DNA of 64,000 nt from contig NZ_JAGIPR010000013.1 of assembly GCF_017877355.1 (NCBI RefSeq), positions 1 through 64,000 of the forward strand, read 5' to 3'. Under the pieces are notes generated by a model. It worked only from the letters and a program-made list of their open reading frames with translations, did no database searches and was not told where the DNA came from. The DNA comes from Chryseobacterium jejuense (GTDB lineage Bacteria > Bacteroidota > Bacteroidia > Flavobacteriales > Weeksellaceae). The translations under genes were made by a program, and so were the position numbers. Position 1 is the first letter of the stretch. Each line of letters begins with the position of its first letter. Positions 26,946 through 35,714 of the stretch are shown here, in pieces.

Positions 26946-27300
26946 GAATAAATATCAATAGGAACGGGCTTTAGCCTGTTCTATAATAATGTATTCACTC
27001 CATCGGCTTTAGCCGAAACTTATTCTAAAGATTTGGAGATCATCTTTCGGATATATACTTCAGAGCCTTTGTCATTTTGTGGGAATCCAAACTATAATTT
27101 TTGAATACCTATGTTGAGATTCTTCCTTCGTCAGAATGACAAATCGGATGTTTAGTTTCTTATTTTAAATTGAATATTTAGACAAATATATTCAATAGAA
27201 AAATGTTTATCCCGTTTTAAAATAATGTAATCAGTCCATTGGCTTTAGCCAAAACTTATCATCCAAATTATCTGGTAATTTTCGGTTTTAATCAAAAAAA
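26946..27300. repeat. Intergenic stretch with two GGCTTTAGCC repeat copies
   Basis: Two copies of a roughly 40-base element (26983-27022 and 27219-27259) share AATAATGTA, then TCCAT(C/T)GGCTTTAGCC(G/A)AAACTTAT. The compensating C/T and G/A changes keep the hairpin. A third related hairpin, CGGGCTTTAGCCTG, lies at 26965-26978, and a CTTCGTCAGAATGACA element lies near 27127-27142. No coding sequence is seen in the 420 bases between ychJ and the M3 peptidase. Confidence 0.6.
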
Positions 27301-27324
27301 GAAGCACTCTTAAAAGAATGCTTC
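27301..27324 (-). terminator. Terminator of the M3 peptidase gene
   Basis: The stem GAAGCACTCTT/AGAATGCTTC has one mismatch and is preceded on the plus strand by an A run that gives a U run in the minus-strand transcript. Confidence 0.8.
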
Positions 27325-27332
27325 CTGTTATA

Positions 27333-29474
27333 TTATTTAATAAACCCTCTGTTTCTTAATAAAGGTTTGATGTCCGGATCATGTCCTGTGAAATCTCTGA
27401 ATGCCTGGTTAAGGTCTACAGAATTTCCTACAGAAAGAATATATCTTCTGAAACGGTCACCATTTTCTCTTGTTAATCCACCATTGTTACTGATCCATTC
27501 CCATGCATCATTATCCAATGTTTCAGACCATAGATAAGCATAATATCCTGCTGAATATCCTCCACCCCAGATGTGTGCAAAATAAGGCGTATGGTATCTT
27601 GGCGGAACCGTTGCTAAAGTAAACCCGTGGTTTGTTAAAGATTGTTTTTCGAAATCTAAAACAGGGATCAACTGGCTGTCATTCGTTACAGAATGCCAGT
27701 CCATGTCTAAAGCAGCTGCAGAAATCAATTCTGTAGTCATATAACCTTGGTTGAAGGTAGCTGCTTTTTTAATTTTATCTACCAGAGCTTGAGGAATAGG
27801 CTGTTTTGTTTCATAATGAACTGCGTAGTTCTTGATGACCATCGGATCCAGTGCCCAGTGCTCGTTGATCTGAGAAGGGAATTCTACAAAGTCTCTTGGT
27901 ACATTTGTTCCTGAAAGAGATGGATATTTCTGGCTTGCAAACATTCCGTGGATAGAGTGTCCAAACTCATGGAAAATAGTTGAAACATCATCAAAACTAA
28001 TTAATGAAGGTTTTCCCGGAGCTGGTTTCTGATAATTGTAGCAGTTTACGATTACCGGTTTTGTTCCCATAAGATAAGACTGCTCTACAAAGTTACTCAT
28101 CCATGCACCACCATTTTTAGAATCTCTTGTGTAGAAATCCAGATAATAGATCGCGATAGATTTTCCATCATGATCGAAAACTTCATAAGTTACTACATCC
28201 GGGTGATAAACAGGAAGGTCGGTTCTCTTCTTGAAAGTCAGTCCATAGAACTTTTCAGCAGCAAAGAAAACTCCTTTTTCTAAAACTGTTGTGATTTCGA
28301 AGTAAGGTTTAATTTCACTCTCATCAAGATCAAATTTAGCTTTTCTTACCTGCTCAGCATAGAAATTCCAGTCCCAAGGCTCTACTTTAAAACCACCTTT
28401 TTGCTGATCGATAAGATCCTGGATATCTTTCGCTTCACGTCTAGCCGTTTCAACAGCTGGTGTAGCCACCTGATTCATTAGTTTAGTAGCCGCTTCTGGG
28501 TTTTTCGCCATCTGATCCTGAAGTTTCCATTCTGCGAAATTCTTTTTACCAAGAATCTGAGCTTTCTTCAGTCTGATCTTAGCCAGCTTTTCGATAGTTT
28601 CTCTCGTATCGTTAGCATCACCTTTCTCAGCTCTTGTCCATGAAGCCTTGAATAATTTTTCTCTGCTTGTTCTGTTTTTCAGGTTTTGTAAAAGAGGCTG
28701 TTGAGTTGTATTTTGTAAGGCAAGAAGATACTTACCCGGTTGTCCTGCTGTTTTAGCATCAGCTGCAGCCGCTGCAATTTCATCAGCAGAAAGCCCATCC
28801 AGTTCCTTGGCATCAGAAAAGAATACACCTCCTTGCTTTCTAGCTTCCAATAATTTATTAGCATATTGAGTAGAAAGAGAAGCTAATTCCTGATTGATCT
28901 GCTTCAATTTTTCTTTATCTGCAGCAGAAAGATTAGCACCTGCAATTTCAAAGTTTTGTTTATAGTATTGTACCAATCTTTTGCTTTCAGGATCAAGTCC
29001 GTCTTCTTTGATAGATTTGATTCTTTTATAAAGATTTTCATTCAGGTACATTTTGTCAGAATGCCCTGCAAAAATAGGAGCATATTCTTCATCCAAAGCC
29101 TGTAGAGTAGGGTTCGTATTTGCACTGGTAAGGTTTGAAAAAATAATTTGTGCTCTTTTCAGTACTTCACCGCTTTTTTCTAATGCAACGATAGTATTTT
29201 CAAAAGTAGGAGAAGCCGGATTATTGGCAATTTTTTCAATTTCGGCAGCATGTTGCTTTAACCCGAATTCAAAAGCCGGTTTAAAATGTTCATTTTTAAT
29301 TTTGTCAAACTCCGGAGCTTCATACTGAAGCTTACTCTTCTTCATGAAAGGATTTGAAGATAATGATGGATCAGGGGCAGGAAGTTCCTGTTGAGTATCG
29401 GTCTGTTTCATTGTAGTACAAGATTGATTGAACGCCAAGGCAGAAATTAATAATACCGATGAAATATTCTTCAT
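27333..29474 (-). CDS. dcp: M3-family metallopeptidase (peptidyl-dipeptidase Dcp-like), lipoprotein
   Basis: The 713-residue protein has a lipoprotein signal (MKNISSVLLISALAFNQSC, Cys at 19). The zinc motif HEFGH is in DVSTIFHEFGHSIHGMF at about residues 505-509, with the third ligand expected in the following NEHWALDP helix. The length and the thimet-oligopeptidase-like helical fold match Dcp. It removes C-terminal dipeptides from periplasmic peptides. E. coli Dcp has no such lipid anchor, but lipoprotein versions are usual in Bacteroidota. It appears monocistronic. Confidence 0.94.
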   Translation of the reverse strand: MKNISSVLLISALAFNQSCTTMKQTDTQQELPAPDPSLSSNPFMKKSKLQYEAPEFDKIKNEHFKPAFEFGLKQHAAEIEKIANNPASPTFENTIVALEKSGEVLKRAQIIFSNLTSANTNPTLQALDEEYAPIFAGHSDKMYLNENLYKRIKSIKEDGLDPESKRLVQYYKQNFEIAGANLSAADKEKLKQINQELASLSTQYANKLLEARKQGGVFFSDAKELDGLSADEIAAAAADAKTAGQPGKYLLALQNTTQQPLLQNLKNRTSREKLFKASWTRAEKGDANDTRETIEKLAKIRLKKAQILGKKNFAEWKLQDQMAKNPEAATKLMNQVATPAVETARREAKDIQDLIDQQKGGFKVEPWDWNFYAEQVRKAKFDLDESEIKPYFEITTVLEKGVFFAAEKFYGLTFKKRTDLPVYHPDVVTYEVFDHDGKSIAIYYLDFYTRDSKNGGAWMSNFVEQSYLMGTKPVIVNCYNYQKPAPGKPSLISFDDVSTIFHEFGHSIHGMFASQKYPSLSGTNVPRDFVEFPSQINEHWALDPMVIKNYAVHYETKQPIPQALVDKIKKAATFNQGYMTTELISAAALDMDWHSVTNDSQLIPVLDFEKQSLTNHGFTLATVPPRYHTPYFAHIWGGGYSAGYYAYLWSETLDNDAWEWISNNGGLTRENGDRFRRYILSVGNSVDLNQAFRDFTGHDPDIKPLLRNRGFIK

Positions 29475-29726
29475 AAATATAGTTGTTATTAAAGCATAAA
29501 GATATTAAAAACTTGCCTTACAGTGGATATTTTGAGCTATGTATTTAATAAAACGGTTGTTTTGAACATTTTTATGTAAACAGGAATAAAACCTTCGCTT
29601 TCATAAATCTTTTCCAGCTGTTAAATTGTATAGACTAAAAGGATAATGAGAAGAAGATGTAATATTTTTTATATTTTAGTTGTTATTAAATTATAATCAA
29701 AAAAATAATCTATAAAAAAAATAAAC

Positions 29727-30542
29727 ATGAAAAAAAGAACTCTTTTTATTTTTTCAGCCTTAGTGGTATTAGCCTCATGTAATGAAAGACATGAGAAAAA
29801 AAATAAGGAAAATAATGGCTGGGTAGAGAAAGTAATTAATAAAGAATCAGGACCTATTCAGCAGAGAGAATTCAATGGAGATTTTGATGAAATTCAGGTT
29901 TCTCAGGCAATAGATGCAGAAATTATAAAATCTGACACAGAAAAAATAGTGATTTCAGCACCTCAAAATATCATTGATGAAATTTTGGTAGAAAATGAAG
30001 GGGGAAAAGTACATATTCACTATAAGAAAGGGATCAGAGTGATGAATATTAATAAAGTTACCGCAAAAATTTATACCAGAGACTTTACAAAACTTACAGC
30101 AGAATCTGCAGCAAGCATTAATGTAAAAGATAAATTTACCCAGGAAAAAACCAGTATTGAGGCATCAAGTGCGGGAAGTATCTCTGGAAATCTTGAAGCT
30201 AATGATTTCAATATTAATACAGGCAGCAGCAGTAATTTCAGTGGAAAAATATGGGCTGTAAATCTTGATATAGAATCCTCATCAGGATCAAGCATCGATA
30301 TTTCCGGAAAAGCTAAACATGCGGAAATCAGCTCTTCTTCTGGGAGTAGCATTTCAGCTAAAGACGTTATTGCAGATAATGTAGTAGCTGATGCATCCAG
30401 TGGAGCCAGTATTCAGATCAGTGCCGTATCTTCAGTTAAGGCAGAAGCCTCTTCAGGGGGAAATGTAGATATTGCTAAAAAAGGAGATCTTAAAAACATC
30501 ACTAAAGATGAAAGCAGTGGGGGAAGCGTAAACATCCAATAA
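29727..30542 (+). CDS. GIN-domain (DUF2807) lipoprotein
   Basis: The 271-residue protein has a lipoprotein signal (MKKRTLFIFSALVVLASC, Cys at 18). The rest is a putative auto-transporter adhesin head GIN domain: REFNGDFDEIQVSQAIDAEI near residue 50, then a right-handed beta-helix built from repeated Ser/Ala/Gly turns (EASSAGSISG, TGSSSNFSG, ESSSGSSIDISG, SSSSGSSISAKD, DASSGASIQIS, EASSGGNVDIAKK). The function of the family is not established. It is likely anchored to the outer membrane. It converges with the antiporter gene with only one base between stops and no terminator hairpin visible. Confidence 0.88.
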   Translation: MKKRTLFIFSALVVLASCNERHEKKNKENNGWVEKVINKESGPIQQREFNGDFDEIQVSQAIDAEIIKSDTEKIVISAPQNIIDEILVENEGGKVHIHYKKGIRVMNINKVTAKIYTRDFTKLTAESAASINVKDKFTQEKTSIEASSAGSISGNLEANDFNINTGSSSNFSGKIWAVNLDIESSSGSSIDISGKAKHAEISSSSGSSISAKDVIADNVVADASSGASIQISAVSSVKAEASSGGNVDIAKKGDLKNITKDESSGGSVNIQ

Positions 30543-30543
30543 A

Positions 30544-32430
30544 TCAATCCTGGGACTCTTCCTCATCTTCTTCCTCAGTGGATGAGGACTCTTCCCAGTT
30601 TTTAGTATCAAAATTAAGATTATCATAAGCCAATAATTCCTCCTCACGCTGGAGGATTTCTTTTGTACTGAATAAAGCAACATCTTGGTCTTCTGTCATC
30701 TTTGCAAGCTTTCTGACGGAAGCCTTATCAATAGCCATGAATCTCTGCCCGAGACGCCTTGCTGCATATTTTCTCATTCCGGTTTCATGAAGTACATCTA
30801 CAGCCATATCTACGGCTGTTCCCAATGTTTCCCGATAAATATGATTGATTCCATTATTAAGATATTCATAGGCGTCAATTCTGTTTTTTGCTCTTACATA
30901 GATTTTTACTTCCGGATAATGTTCACGAACAAGCTCTGCAATAAACATATTGTCATCCGGATCATCAAGACATAATACCAGAATTTCAGCATCCTCAATT
31001 CCAGCAGCTCTTAGAATAGGAATCCTTTTAGCATCACCATAATAAACTTTAAAACCATAGCTTCTTAAAAGTTTCACACGGTCAGAATCTCTGTCCAAAA
31101 CCGTTGCTGATACTTTATTCGCTTTTAAAAGACGTCCTACAGTACTTCCAAAGTGTCCAAAACCTACAATAATAATCTTCTTCTGGCTCACATCACTGTC
31201 CAGAATATTGTAATCATGCTCCTCTTCAGGAATTTCACGTATAAATTTCGGAGTAATAAATTTATCATTAATAATAAGTAGAATAGGAGTGATGCACATG
31301 GTAATTGCAGTAACAGCCATCAGTTGGGCATTCAGTTCCAGACTTAAGAGATAAAGATCCGAAGCATAATTAATCAGTACAAAGGCAAATTCTCCTACCT
31401 GCGAAAGAGCGAAGGCATAAAAAAGACTTTGTGGAGTATCTATTTTATAGAATTTACCAATGGTATACAACACCAAAAACTTTACAGCCAATACTGCGAA
31501 TACAGTACTGAAAATAAATAAAGGGTCCTTTTGAATGATATTAAAATTGATTGTTGATCCCACGCTGACAAAAAATACGGCCAGCAATAGCCCTTTAAAA
31601 GGATTTATTTGCGCTTCAAGCTCATGTCTGAACTCACTGTTGGCCAGCATTACCCCGGCAAGGAAAGCTCCTAATGCAGGAGAAAGCCCAATAACAATCA
31701 TCAGTTCAGATACCCCAATGACGAGGAATAGGGAAGAAGCTGTTAACAGTTCTGCCATTCCGGATTTGGAAACATAGCGTAAAAAAGGGACAAACACATA
31801 TCTGCCCAATAAAATCAATAAAGCAACTCCAAGAATTACTGTTCCTGCCTGAAGCCATTGAGGAAGTTTTTGGATGAGGATTTGAATTTCATTATCATGA
31901 TGCTTGGCCTTATAGTTGGCAATAATCGGAAGAATAGCCAAAATAGGGATGACCGAAATATCCTGAAATAATAAGGTGGAAAATGAAGCCTCTCCGGCTG
32001 TTGTTTTAAAATTATTTTTTTCCTGCAGTGTCTGCAATACAATAGCTGTAGAAGACAGTGCAAAACACATGGCGACCGCAATAGCCTTATCTATTCTCCA
32101 GCCTACACTAATGAACACAACAATCAATAATGAAATGGTCAGAAGCATTTGGGTGAGCCCCAGCCCCATGATTTTCTTTCGCATTTCCCAGAACTTCCGT
32201 GGTTCCAGTTCCAGCCCAACAATGAACAGAAGCATGATAACTCCGAATTCACTGGCATGCATAATATCATTAACATTATTTCCCGTAAGCCGGAGGACAT
32301 ATGGACCAATGATAATTCCTCCTAAAATATAACCGATTACTGAACTCAATCCCAATTTTCTGGCCAGTGGAACCATGATAATGGCTACACCCAGAAAAAT
32401 TAATGTGTTCATCGCTAAGCTGGACTCCAT
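30544..32430 (-). CDS. Kef-type K+/H+ antiporter (CPA2 family)
   Basis: The 628-residue protein has about twelve membrane segments (residues 5-390) with the CPA2 signature LLLFIVGLELEPRKFWEMRK, then a cytoplasmic RCK/TrkA-N domain from about 415 (IIIVGFGHFGSTVGRLLK, VLDRDSDRV) and an acidic tail rich in Glu. This is the KefB/KefC layout: K+ efflux exchanged for H+ under electrophile stress, gated by nucleotide and thiol adducts. The partner gene lies 3 bases upstream. E. coli Kef is gated by glutathione. Most Bacteroidota lack glutathione, so the ligand here may differ. Confidence 0.92.
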   Translation of the reverse strand: MESSLAMNTLIFLGVAIIMVPLARKLGLSSVIGYILGGIIIGPYVLRLTGNNVNDIMHASEFGVIMLLFIVGLELEPRKFWEMRKKIMGLGLTQMLLTISLLIVVFISVGWRIDKAIAVAMCFALSSTAIVLQTLQEKNNFKTTAGEASFSTLLFQDISVIPILAILPIIANYKAKHHDNEIQILIQKLPQWLQAGTVILGVALLILLGRYVFVPFLRYVSKSGMAELLTASSLFLVIGVSELMIVIGLSPALGAFLAGVMLANSEFRHELEAQINPFKGLLLAVFFVSVGSTINFNIIQKDPLFIFSTVFAVLAVKFLVLYTIGKFYKIDTPQSLFYAFALSQVGEFAFVLINYASDLYLLSLELNAQLMAVTAITMCITPILLIINDKFITPKFIREIPEEEHDYNILDSDVSQKKIIIVGFGHFGSTVGRLLKANKVSATVLDRDSDRVKLLRSYGFKVYYGDAKRIPILRAAGIEDAEILVLCLDDPDDNMFIAELVREHYPEVKIYVRAKNRIDAYEYLNNGINHIYRETLGTAVDMAVDVLHETGMRKYAARRLGQRFMAIDKASVRKLAKMTEDQDVALFSTKEILQREEELLAYDNLNFDTKNWEESSSTEEEDEEESQD

Positions 32431-32433
32431 ATA

Positions 32434-32955
32434 TTATTGATTGAGAAGTTCTGTAAACTCTTTTTTATGCAGAATAATTTCTTTTTTTGACAATTTATTG
32501 GCTTCATAAACGATCTTGATAAGTTTGATATCCGCCTTGAAAACCTTTAATGAAACAATCAATCCGCTAATCAGTTCATCTACGGTGTATTGATAGGTTC
32601 CGGTTTTGCTGAAAGACCTTTCTTTTCCTCCGGTAGTGACTAGAATATAAACTTCTTTATTTTCAAGTGGATTATGTTTTCCGGGCTGAAGCCAGTCACG
32701 ATCAAAAACTTCATCAATCCATAATCTTAACAAGGGCGGCATGCCAAACCAGATCAACGGAAACTGAAACACAAAGCGATCATAATTGGCTAAACGTTTT
32801 CTTTCCCTGAAGGCAGCAATATGGAAATCAGGATATTCTTCATAAAGATCTCTTAAGGTATAATGCTGGTGACGAACGTAGAAATTGATGAGCTCTACAT
32901 TCGAATTGGAGTGCTCCAGATAAGGGTGTGCAAATACTACCAGCGTCTTCTTCAT
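32434..32955 (-). CDS. KefF/KefG-like NAD(P)H quinone oxidoreductase
   Basis: The 173-residue flavodoxin-fold protein of the MdaB/KefF/KefG group begins TLVVFAHPYLEHSNSN and carries FQFPLIWFGMPPLLRLWIDEVF, DRDWLQPGK and VTTGGKERSFS. KefF and KefG bind Kef antiporters and are needed for full activity, and have FMN-dependent quinone reductase activity. The gene precedes the antiporter with a 3-base gap, which strongly supports a Kef pair. A perfect 9+9 palindrome lies just upstream of its start. Confidence 0.9.
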   Translation of the reverse strand: MKKTLVVFAHPYLEHSNSNVELINFYVRHQHYTLRDLYEEYPDFHIAAFRERKRLANYDRFVFQFPLIWFGMPPLLRLWIDEVFDRDWLQPGKHNPLENKEVYILVTTGGKERSFSKTGTYQYTVDELISGLIVSLKVFKADIKLIKIVYEANKLSKKEIILHKKEFTELLNQ

Positions 32956-32962
32956 AATCCTG

Positions 32963-32984
32963 TTTTTAGTAAAAATACTAAAAA
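32963..32984. promoter_or_regulatory. Palindromic candidate operator before the Kef operon
   Basis: TTTTTAGTA and TACTAAAAA form a perfect dyad around AAAA, 8 bases upstream of the first start codon. It overlaps a weak TATTTTTA -7-like box on the minus strand, which fits a repressor or activator site. Confidence 0.45.
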
Positions 32985-33101
32985 AATATTGAATAAAAGG
33001 TAGGTTTTGTGTTGATTTGTTAATTTTTTAATATGAGAATATGGATTTAATGTTAATTAAAATCAAAGAAATGTAGTTATTTTAAGTTTTTAAATAAAAA
33101 A

Positions 33102-33122
33102 ATCAGGCCATTAAGACCTGAT
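33102..33122 (-). terminator. Terminator of the LemA-TPM operon
   Basis: The stem ATCAGG/CCTGAT has a 9-base loop and an A run on its plus-strand 5' side that gives a U run in the minus-strand transcript. Confidence 0.7.
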
Positions 33123-33152
33123 CTGTTTATAAATAAATATAATTTTTTAAGA

Positions 33153-33974
33153 TTACCATCCTCCGGATGCACCACCGCCACCGAAACTTCCGCCACCGCC
33201 GAAACCACCAAAGCCGCCGCCTCCACCTCCGGAACTGCCACCACCGAAGCCTCCGCCTCCAAAACCTCCTGGGAATGGGAAGAACCCACCAGGATAATTT
33301 CTGCGTCCTCTTCGGGTGATGATAACATCATCATCATCGTCATAATTACCACGACCACCGCCGCCACCGCCACGGTTTCCGAAGAGAATAGCAATGATGA
33401 TAAAAATGACAAAGGCAATAATAAGAACTTTAAGGGCACTGCCATCACCGGATGGCGCTGTGGTAGGAGCAGGTTTGAATTTGCCCTGAACAGCTTCCAT
33501 AATGGCTGAGGTACCCCGATTGATGCCTTCATACCAAAGTCCCTTTTTGAAGTTAGGAGTAACGATGTAATCCAGAATCTGCCCAGCAACGGATGCTGTA
33601 AGATATTGTTCTACAGCTCGTCCTTGTTGGATAGACATGGTTCTGTCTTCAGTAGCAATCAGGAAAACCACTCCGTTATCTACTCCTTTTTTTCCGATCT
33701 TCCATTGTTCACCAAACATGGTTGCCAGAAAGTTGACATCTTCGCCTTTGGTAGACTTAATGATGACAACTTCAATTTCTGTGGAAGTGGAATCTGCAAA
33801 TTTGATAAGCTTATTGTTAAGTTCATCTTTCTCCTGTTGGGAAAGAATTCCCGCTTCATCAAAAACAGGGTATAAAACCGCTGGTTTTTGAGGAATGGTA
33901 TATTGTGCTGATACAAAAGAGTAAAAGCAGATCAGTAAAAATGAAAATACTATTTTAAGAGAATGTAATTTCAT
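33153..33974 (-). CDS. TPM-domain membrane protein with glycine-rich tail (YgcG-like)
   Basis: The 273-residue protein has a signal peptide (MKLHSLKIVFSFLLICFYSFVSAQ), which decides the start at 33974. A TPM domain spans about 30-170 (PVFDEAGILSQQEKDELNNKL, VEVVIIKSTKGEDVNFLATM, GVVFLIATEDRTMSIQQGRAVEQYL). One membrane segment follows (ALKVLIIAFVIFIIIAILF, about 190-210), then a basic loop and about 45 residues that are mostly glycine with Phe, Ser and Trp at the end. TPM proteins of this kind are linked with LemA and photosystem-assembly-like factors; the function is unknown. Its start overlaps the upstream TPM gene by 20 bases. Confidence 0.88.
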   Translation of the reverse strand: MKLHSLKIVFSFLLICFYSFVSAQYTIPQKPAVLYPVFDEAGILSQQEKDELNNKLIKFADSTSTEIEVVIIKSTKGEDVNFLATMFGEQWKIGKKGVDNGVVFLIATEDRTMSIQQGRAVEQYLTASVAGQILDYIVTPNFKKGLWYEGINRGTSAIMEAVQGKFKPAPTTAPSGDGSALKVLIIAFVIFIIIAILFGNRGGGGGGRGNYDDDDDVIITRRGRRNYPGGFFPFPGGFGGGGFGGGSSGGGGGGFGGFGGGGSFGGGGASGGW

Positions 33975-34383
33975 TCGGAAGTTGGTTTGGATTTTCTCCT
34001 TCAACAGGAAAATATTTTTTAAGTTCAATGCCTGTTTCCAGAATAGCACTTTTCAATGCCTGATAATAATTTCCTTTGGCAAATTCAGAAGTGATATAGT
34101 CATGCAGATGATCCCAATAGGATTGCTGTACCTTTTCATGAATTCCTATATCCCCAATAATAGTGAGGTATTTTTGTTCAAAATTAACATGAAAAAGCAC
34201 AGCGTTCCTGTCGGTAGTTTTATCCATAGACAGCTCTTTGAAAACTTTAAATGCTGTTTTAGCATCACGGTTTTCCGTATTAGAATCAATATGTACCCTA
34301 ATCTCACCTGTAGAATGGTCTTCTGCTGACTGAATCGCTTCCACCAGGGAAGCGATCTGTTGATTTGTAAGGAAATTACCCAT
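33955..34383 (-). CDS. TPM-domain protein, soluble form
   Basis: The 142-residue protein consists of one TPM domain without signal peptide or membrane segment: ASLVEAIQSAEDHSTGEIRVHIDS, then RNAVLFHVNFEQKYLTIIGDIGIHEKV and a C-terminal helix. It is predicted to be cytoplasmic, in contrast to its exported neighbour. It overlaps the downstream gene by 20 bases and follows lemA by 2 bases, so all three are translationally linked. Confidence 0.88.
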   Translation of the reverse strand: MGNFLTNQQIASLVEAIQSAEDHSTGEIRVHIDSNTENRDAKTAFKVFKELSMDKTTDRNAVLFHVNFEQKYLTIIGDIGIHEKVQQSYWDHLHDYITSEFAKGNYYQALKSAILETGIELKKYFPVEGENPNQLPNEITFS

Positions 34384-34385
34384 TA

Positions 34386-34991
34386 TTATTTGAATACTTC
34401 AGGGGCTTTCTGAGCGCCTGCATCAGCTTTGAAATAAGGTTTTTCTTTAAAGTTGGTGAAATTCGCCAAAATATTATTGGGGAAAGTCTTGATAGAGGTG
34501 TTGTAATCCTTTGCAGCATCGTTATAATAAACAGTTTCTGTTCTGATACTGTTTTCAATAGCCGTATACTCTCTCTGGAAGTTGATATACTGCTGATCTG
34601 CTTTTAAATTAGGATAAGATTCTACCACAGCCATTAATCTGCTTAACGCACCGGATAATTCTCCTTGTGCAGCCTGGAATTTAGCAATATCTGCTTCTGT
34701 CATATTAGTAGGATCAATGTTGATAGAAGTTGCTTTAGAACGTGCTTCTACAACTTGTGTTAATGTTTCCTGCTCAAATTTTGAATACGATTTTACTGTT
34801 CTTTCCAGATTAGGAATAAGGTTAGCTCTTTTCTGATATACAGTCTCTACATTAGACCATTTAGCGTTAACAGTCTGTTCTTTGCCTACAAAGCTGTTAT
34901 ATCCGCTTTTTCCCCAAAAGAATAGGACTGCAACAATAATAAGGAGGGCAATACCAATGGTTCCGGCGCCCAAACATCCTTTATTTTTCAT
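34386..34991 (-). CDS. lemA: LemA-family protein
   Basis: The 201-residue protein has one N-terminal membrane segment (TIGIALLIIVAVLFFWG, about 10-26) followed by a LemA helical bundle: VNAKWSNVETVYQKRANLIPNLERTVK, RSKATSI and SGALSRLMAVVESYPNLKADQQYINF. LemA proteins are membrane-anchored with the bundle outside the cytoplasm; their role is not established. It is the first gene of LemA-TPM-TPM, a conserved arrangement. Confidence 0.93.
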   Translation of the reverse strand: MKNKGCLGAGTIGIALLIIVAVLFFWGKSGYNSFVGKEQTVNAKWSNVETVYQKRANLIPNLERTVKSYSKFEQETLTQVVEARSKATSINIDPTNMTEADIAKFQAAQGELSGALSRLMAVVESYPNLKADQQYINFQREYTAIENSIRTETVYYNDAAKDYNTSIKTFPNNILANFTNFKEKPYFKADAGAQKAPEVFK

Positions 34992-35013
34992 AGTTTATTT
35001 TTTTTTAATTTTT

Positions 35014-35050
35014 TGTGCTAATCAAATATACAAATTATGTGCTAATTTTG
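35014..35050. promoter_or_regulatory. Divergent lemA/folA promoter region with TGTGCTAAT direct repeats
   Basis: TGTGCTAAT occurs at 35014-35022 and 35038-35046. TATATTTG on the minus strand (35023-35030) is a -7 box for lemA, and TAATTTTG on the plus strand (35043-35050) is one for folA. The repeats touch both boxes. Confidence 0.5.
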
Positions 35051-35067
35051 TAGAAAATTATATTTGA

Positions 35068-35565
35068 ATGACAACAATAGTGGTGGCAATGGGAGAGAAG
35101 AACGAGATTGGTTTTGAAAACCAGTTGCTTTGGCATCTTCCGAAAGATTTAAAACATTTTAAAGACCTTACTTCCGGGCATCCGATCATTATGGGAAGAA
35201 AAACGTATGAGAGTATTGGGAAACCACTTCCTAACCGTACTAATATTGTTGTTTCAAGAAAGAAAAACTGGTTTGAAGAAGGAATTCTTATCGTGGGAAG
35301 CCTTAAAGAAGCGATGAAATTTGCTAAAAAGATTGATGAGGAAGTTTTCATCATCGGAGGTGGAAACATCTATGAACAAACAATGGATATTGTGGATAAA
35401 CTTGAGGTTACTCTGGTAAAGGCTGACCTTGAAGCGGATACATTCTTCCCGAAAATCGATGAGAAGATCTGGAAAAAGACCCATGAAATCTGCCATGAAA
35501 AAGACGAAAAGAATGGCTATGATTTTTGTTTCCAGACGTTTGAAAGAATCAAAAAAGAAGCTTAA
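35068..35565 (+). CDS. folA: Dihydrofolate reductase
   Basis: The 165-residue enzyme reduces dihydrofolate to tetrahydrofolate with NADPH. Conserved features appear in order: IVVAMGEKNEIGFENQLLWHLPKDLKHFK with the catalytic Asp in LPKDL, PIIMGRKTYESIG, LPNRTNIVVSRK and VFIIGGGNIYEQTM. It has the normal length. The leader is short: the -7 box is about 18 bases before the ATG. Neither neighbour is a folate gene, and no thyA is next to it. Confidence 0.95.
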   Translation: MTTIVVAMGEKNEIGFENQLLWHLPKDLKHFKDLTSGHPIIMGRKTYESIGKPLPNRTNIVVSRKKNWFEEGILIVGSLKEAMKFAKKIDEEVFIIGGGNIYEQTMDIVDKLEVTLVKADLEADTFFPKIDEKIWKKTHEICHEKDEKNGYDFCFQTFERIKKEA

Positions 35566-35664
35566 GAATCAATCGTCAAGTTTTGCTCTGCAAAATGAAT
35601 CGTGAATAGCTGCCAGATATAAAAATGGATACGCGCAGCGAATTGACCATTCACCATTGACTTT

Positions 35665-35696
35665 TTGAACTTTAACCTTTAAATTTATTATCTTTG
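35665..35696 (+). promoter_or_regulatory. Promoter of the TPR membrane protein
   Basis: TTG (35665-35667), 21 bases, then TATCTTTG (35689-35696) fit the Bacteroidota consensus. The ATG is 18 bases downstream. Confidence 0.75.
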
Positions 35697-35714
35697 CACT
35701 TCTAAAATTTAATA

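Noticed and set aside
26946..27300. Possible CRISPR array
   Set aside because: Only two or three similar units at irregular distance, with self-complementary cores and no cas genes.
33077..33589. A 170-codon open frame on the minus strand rich in Val, Ala and Ser
   Set aside because: It is the other-frame reading of the glycine-rich tail and TM region of the TPM protein; the GGN-rich DNA makes stops rare.
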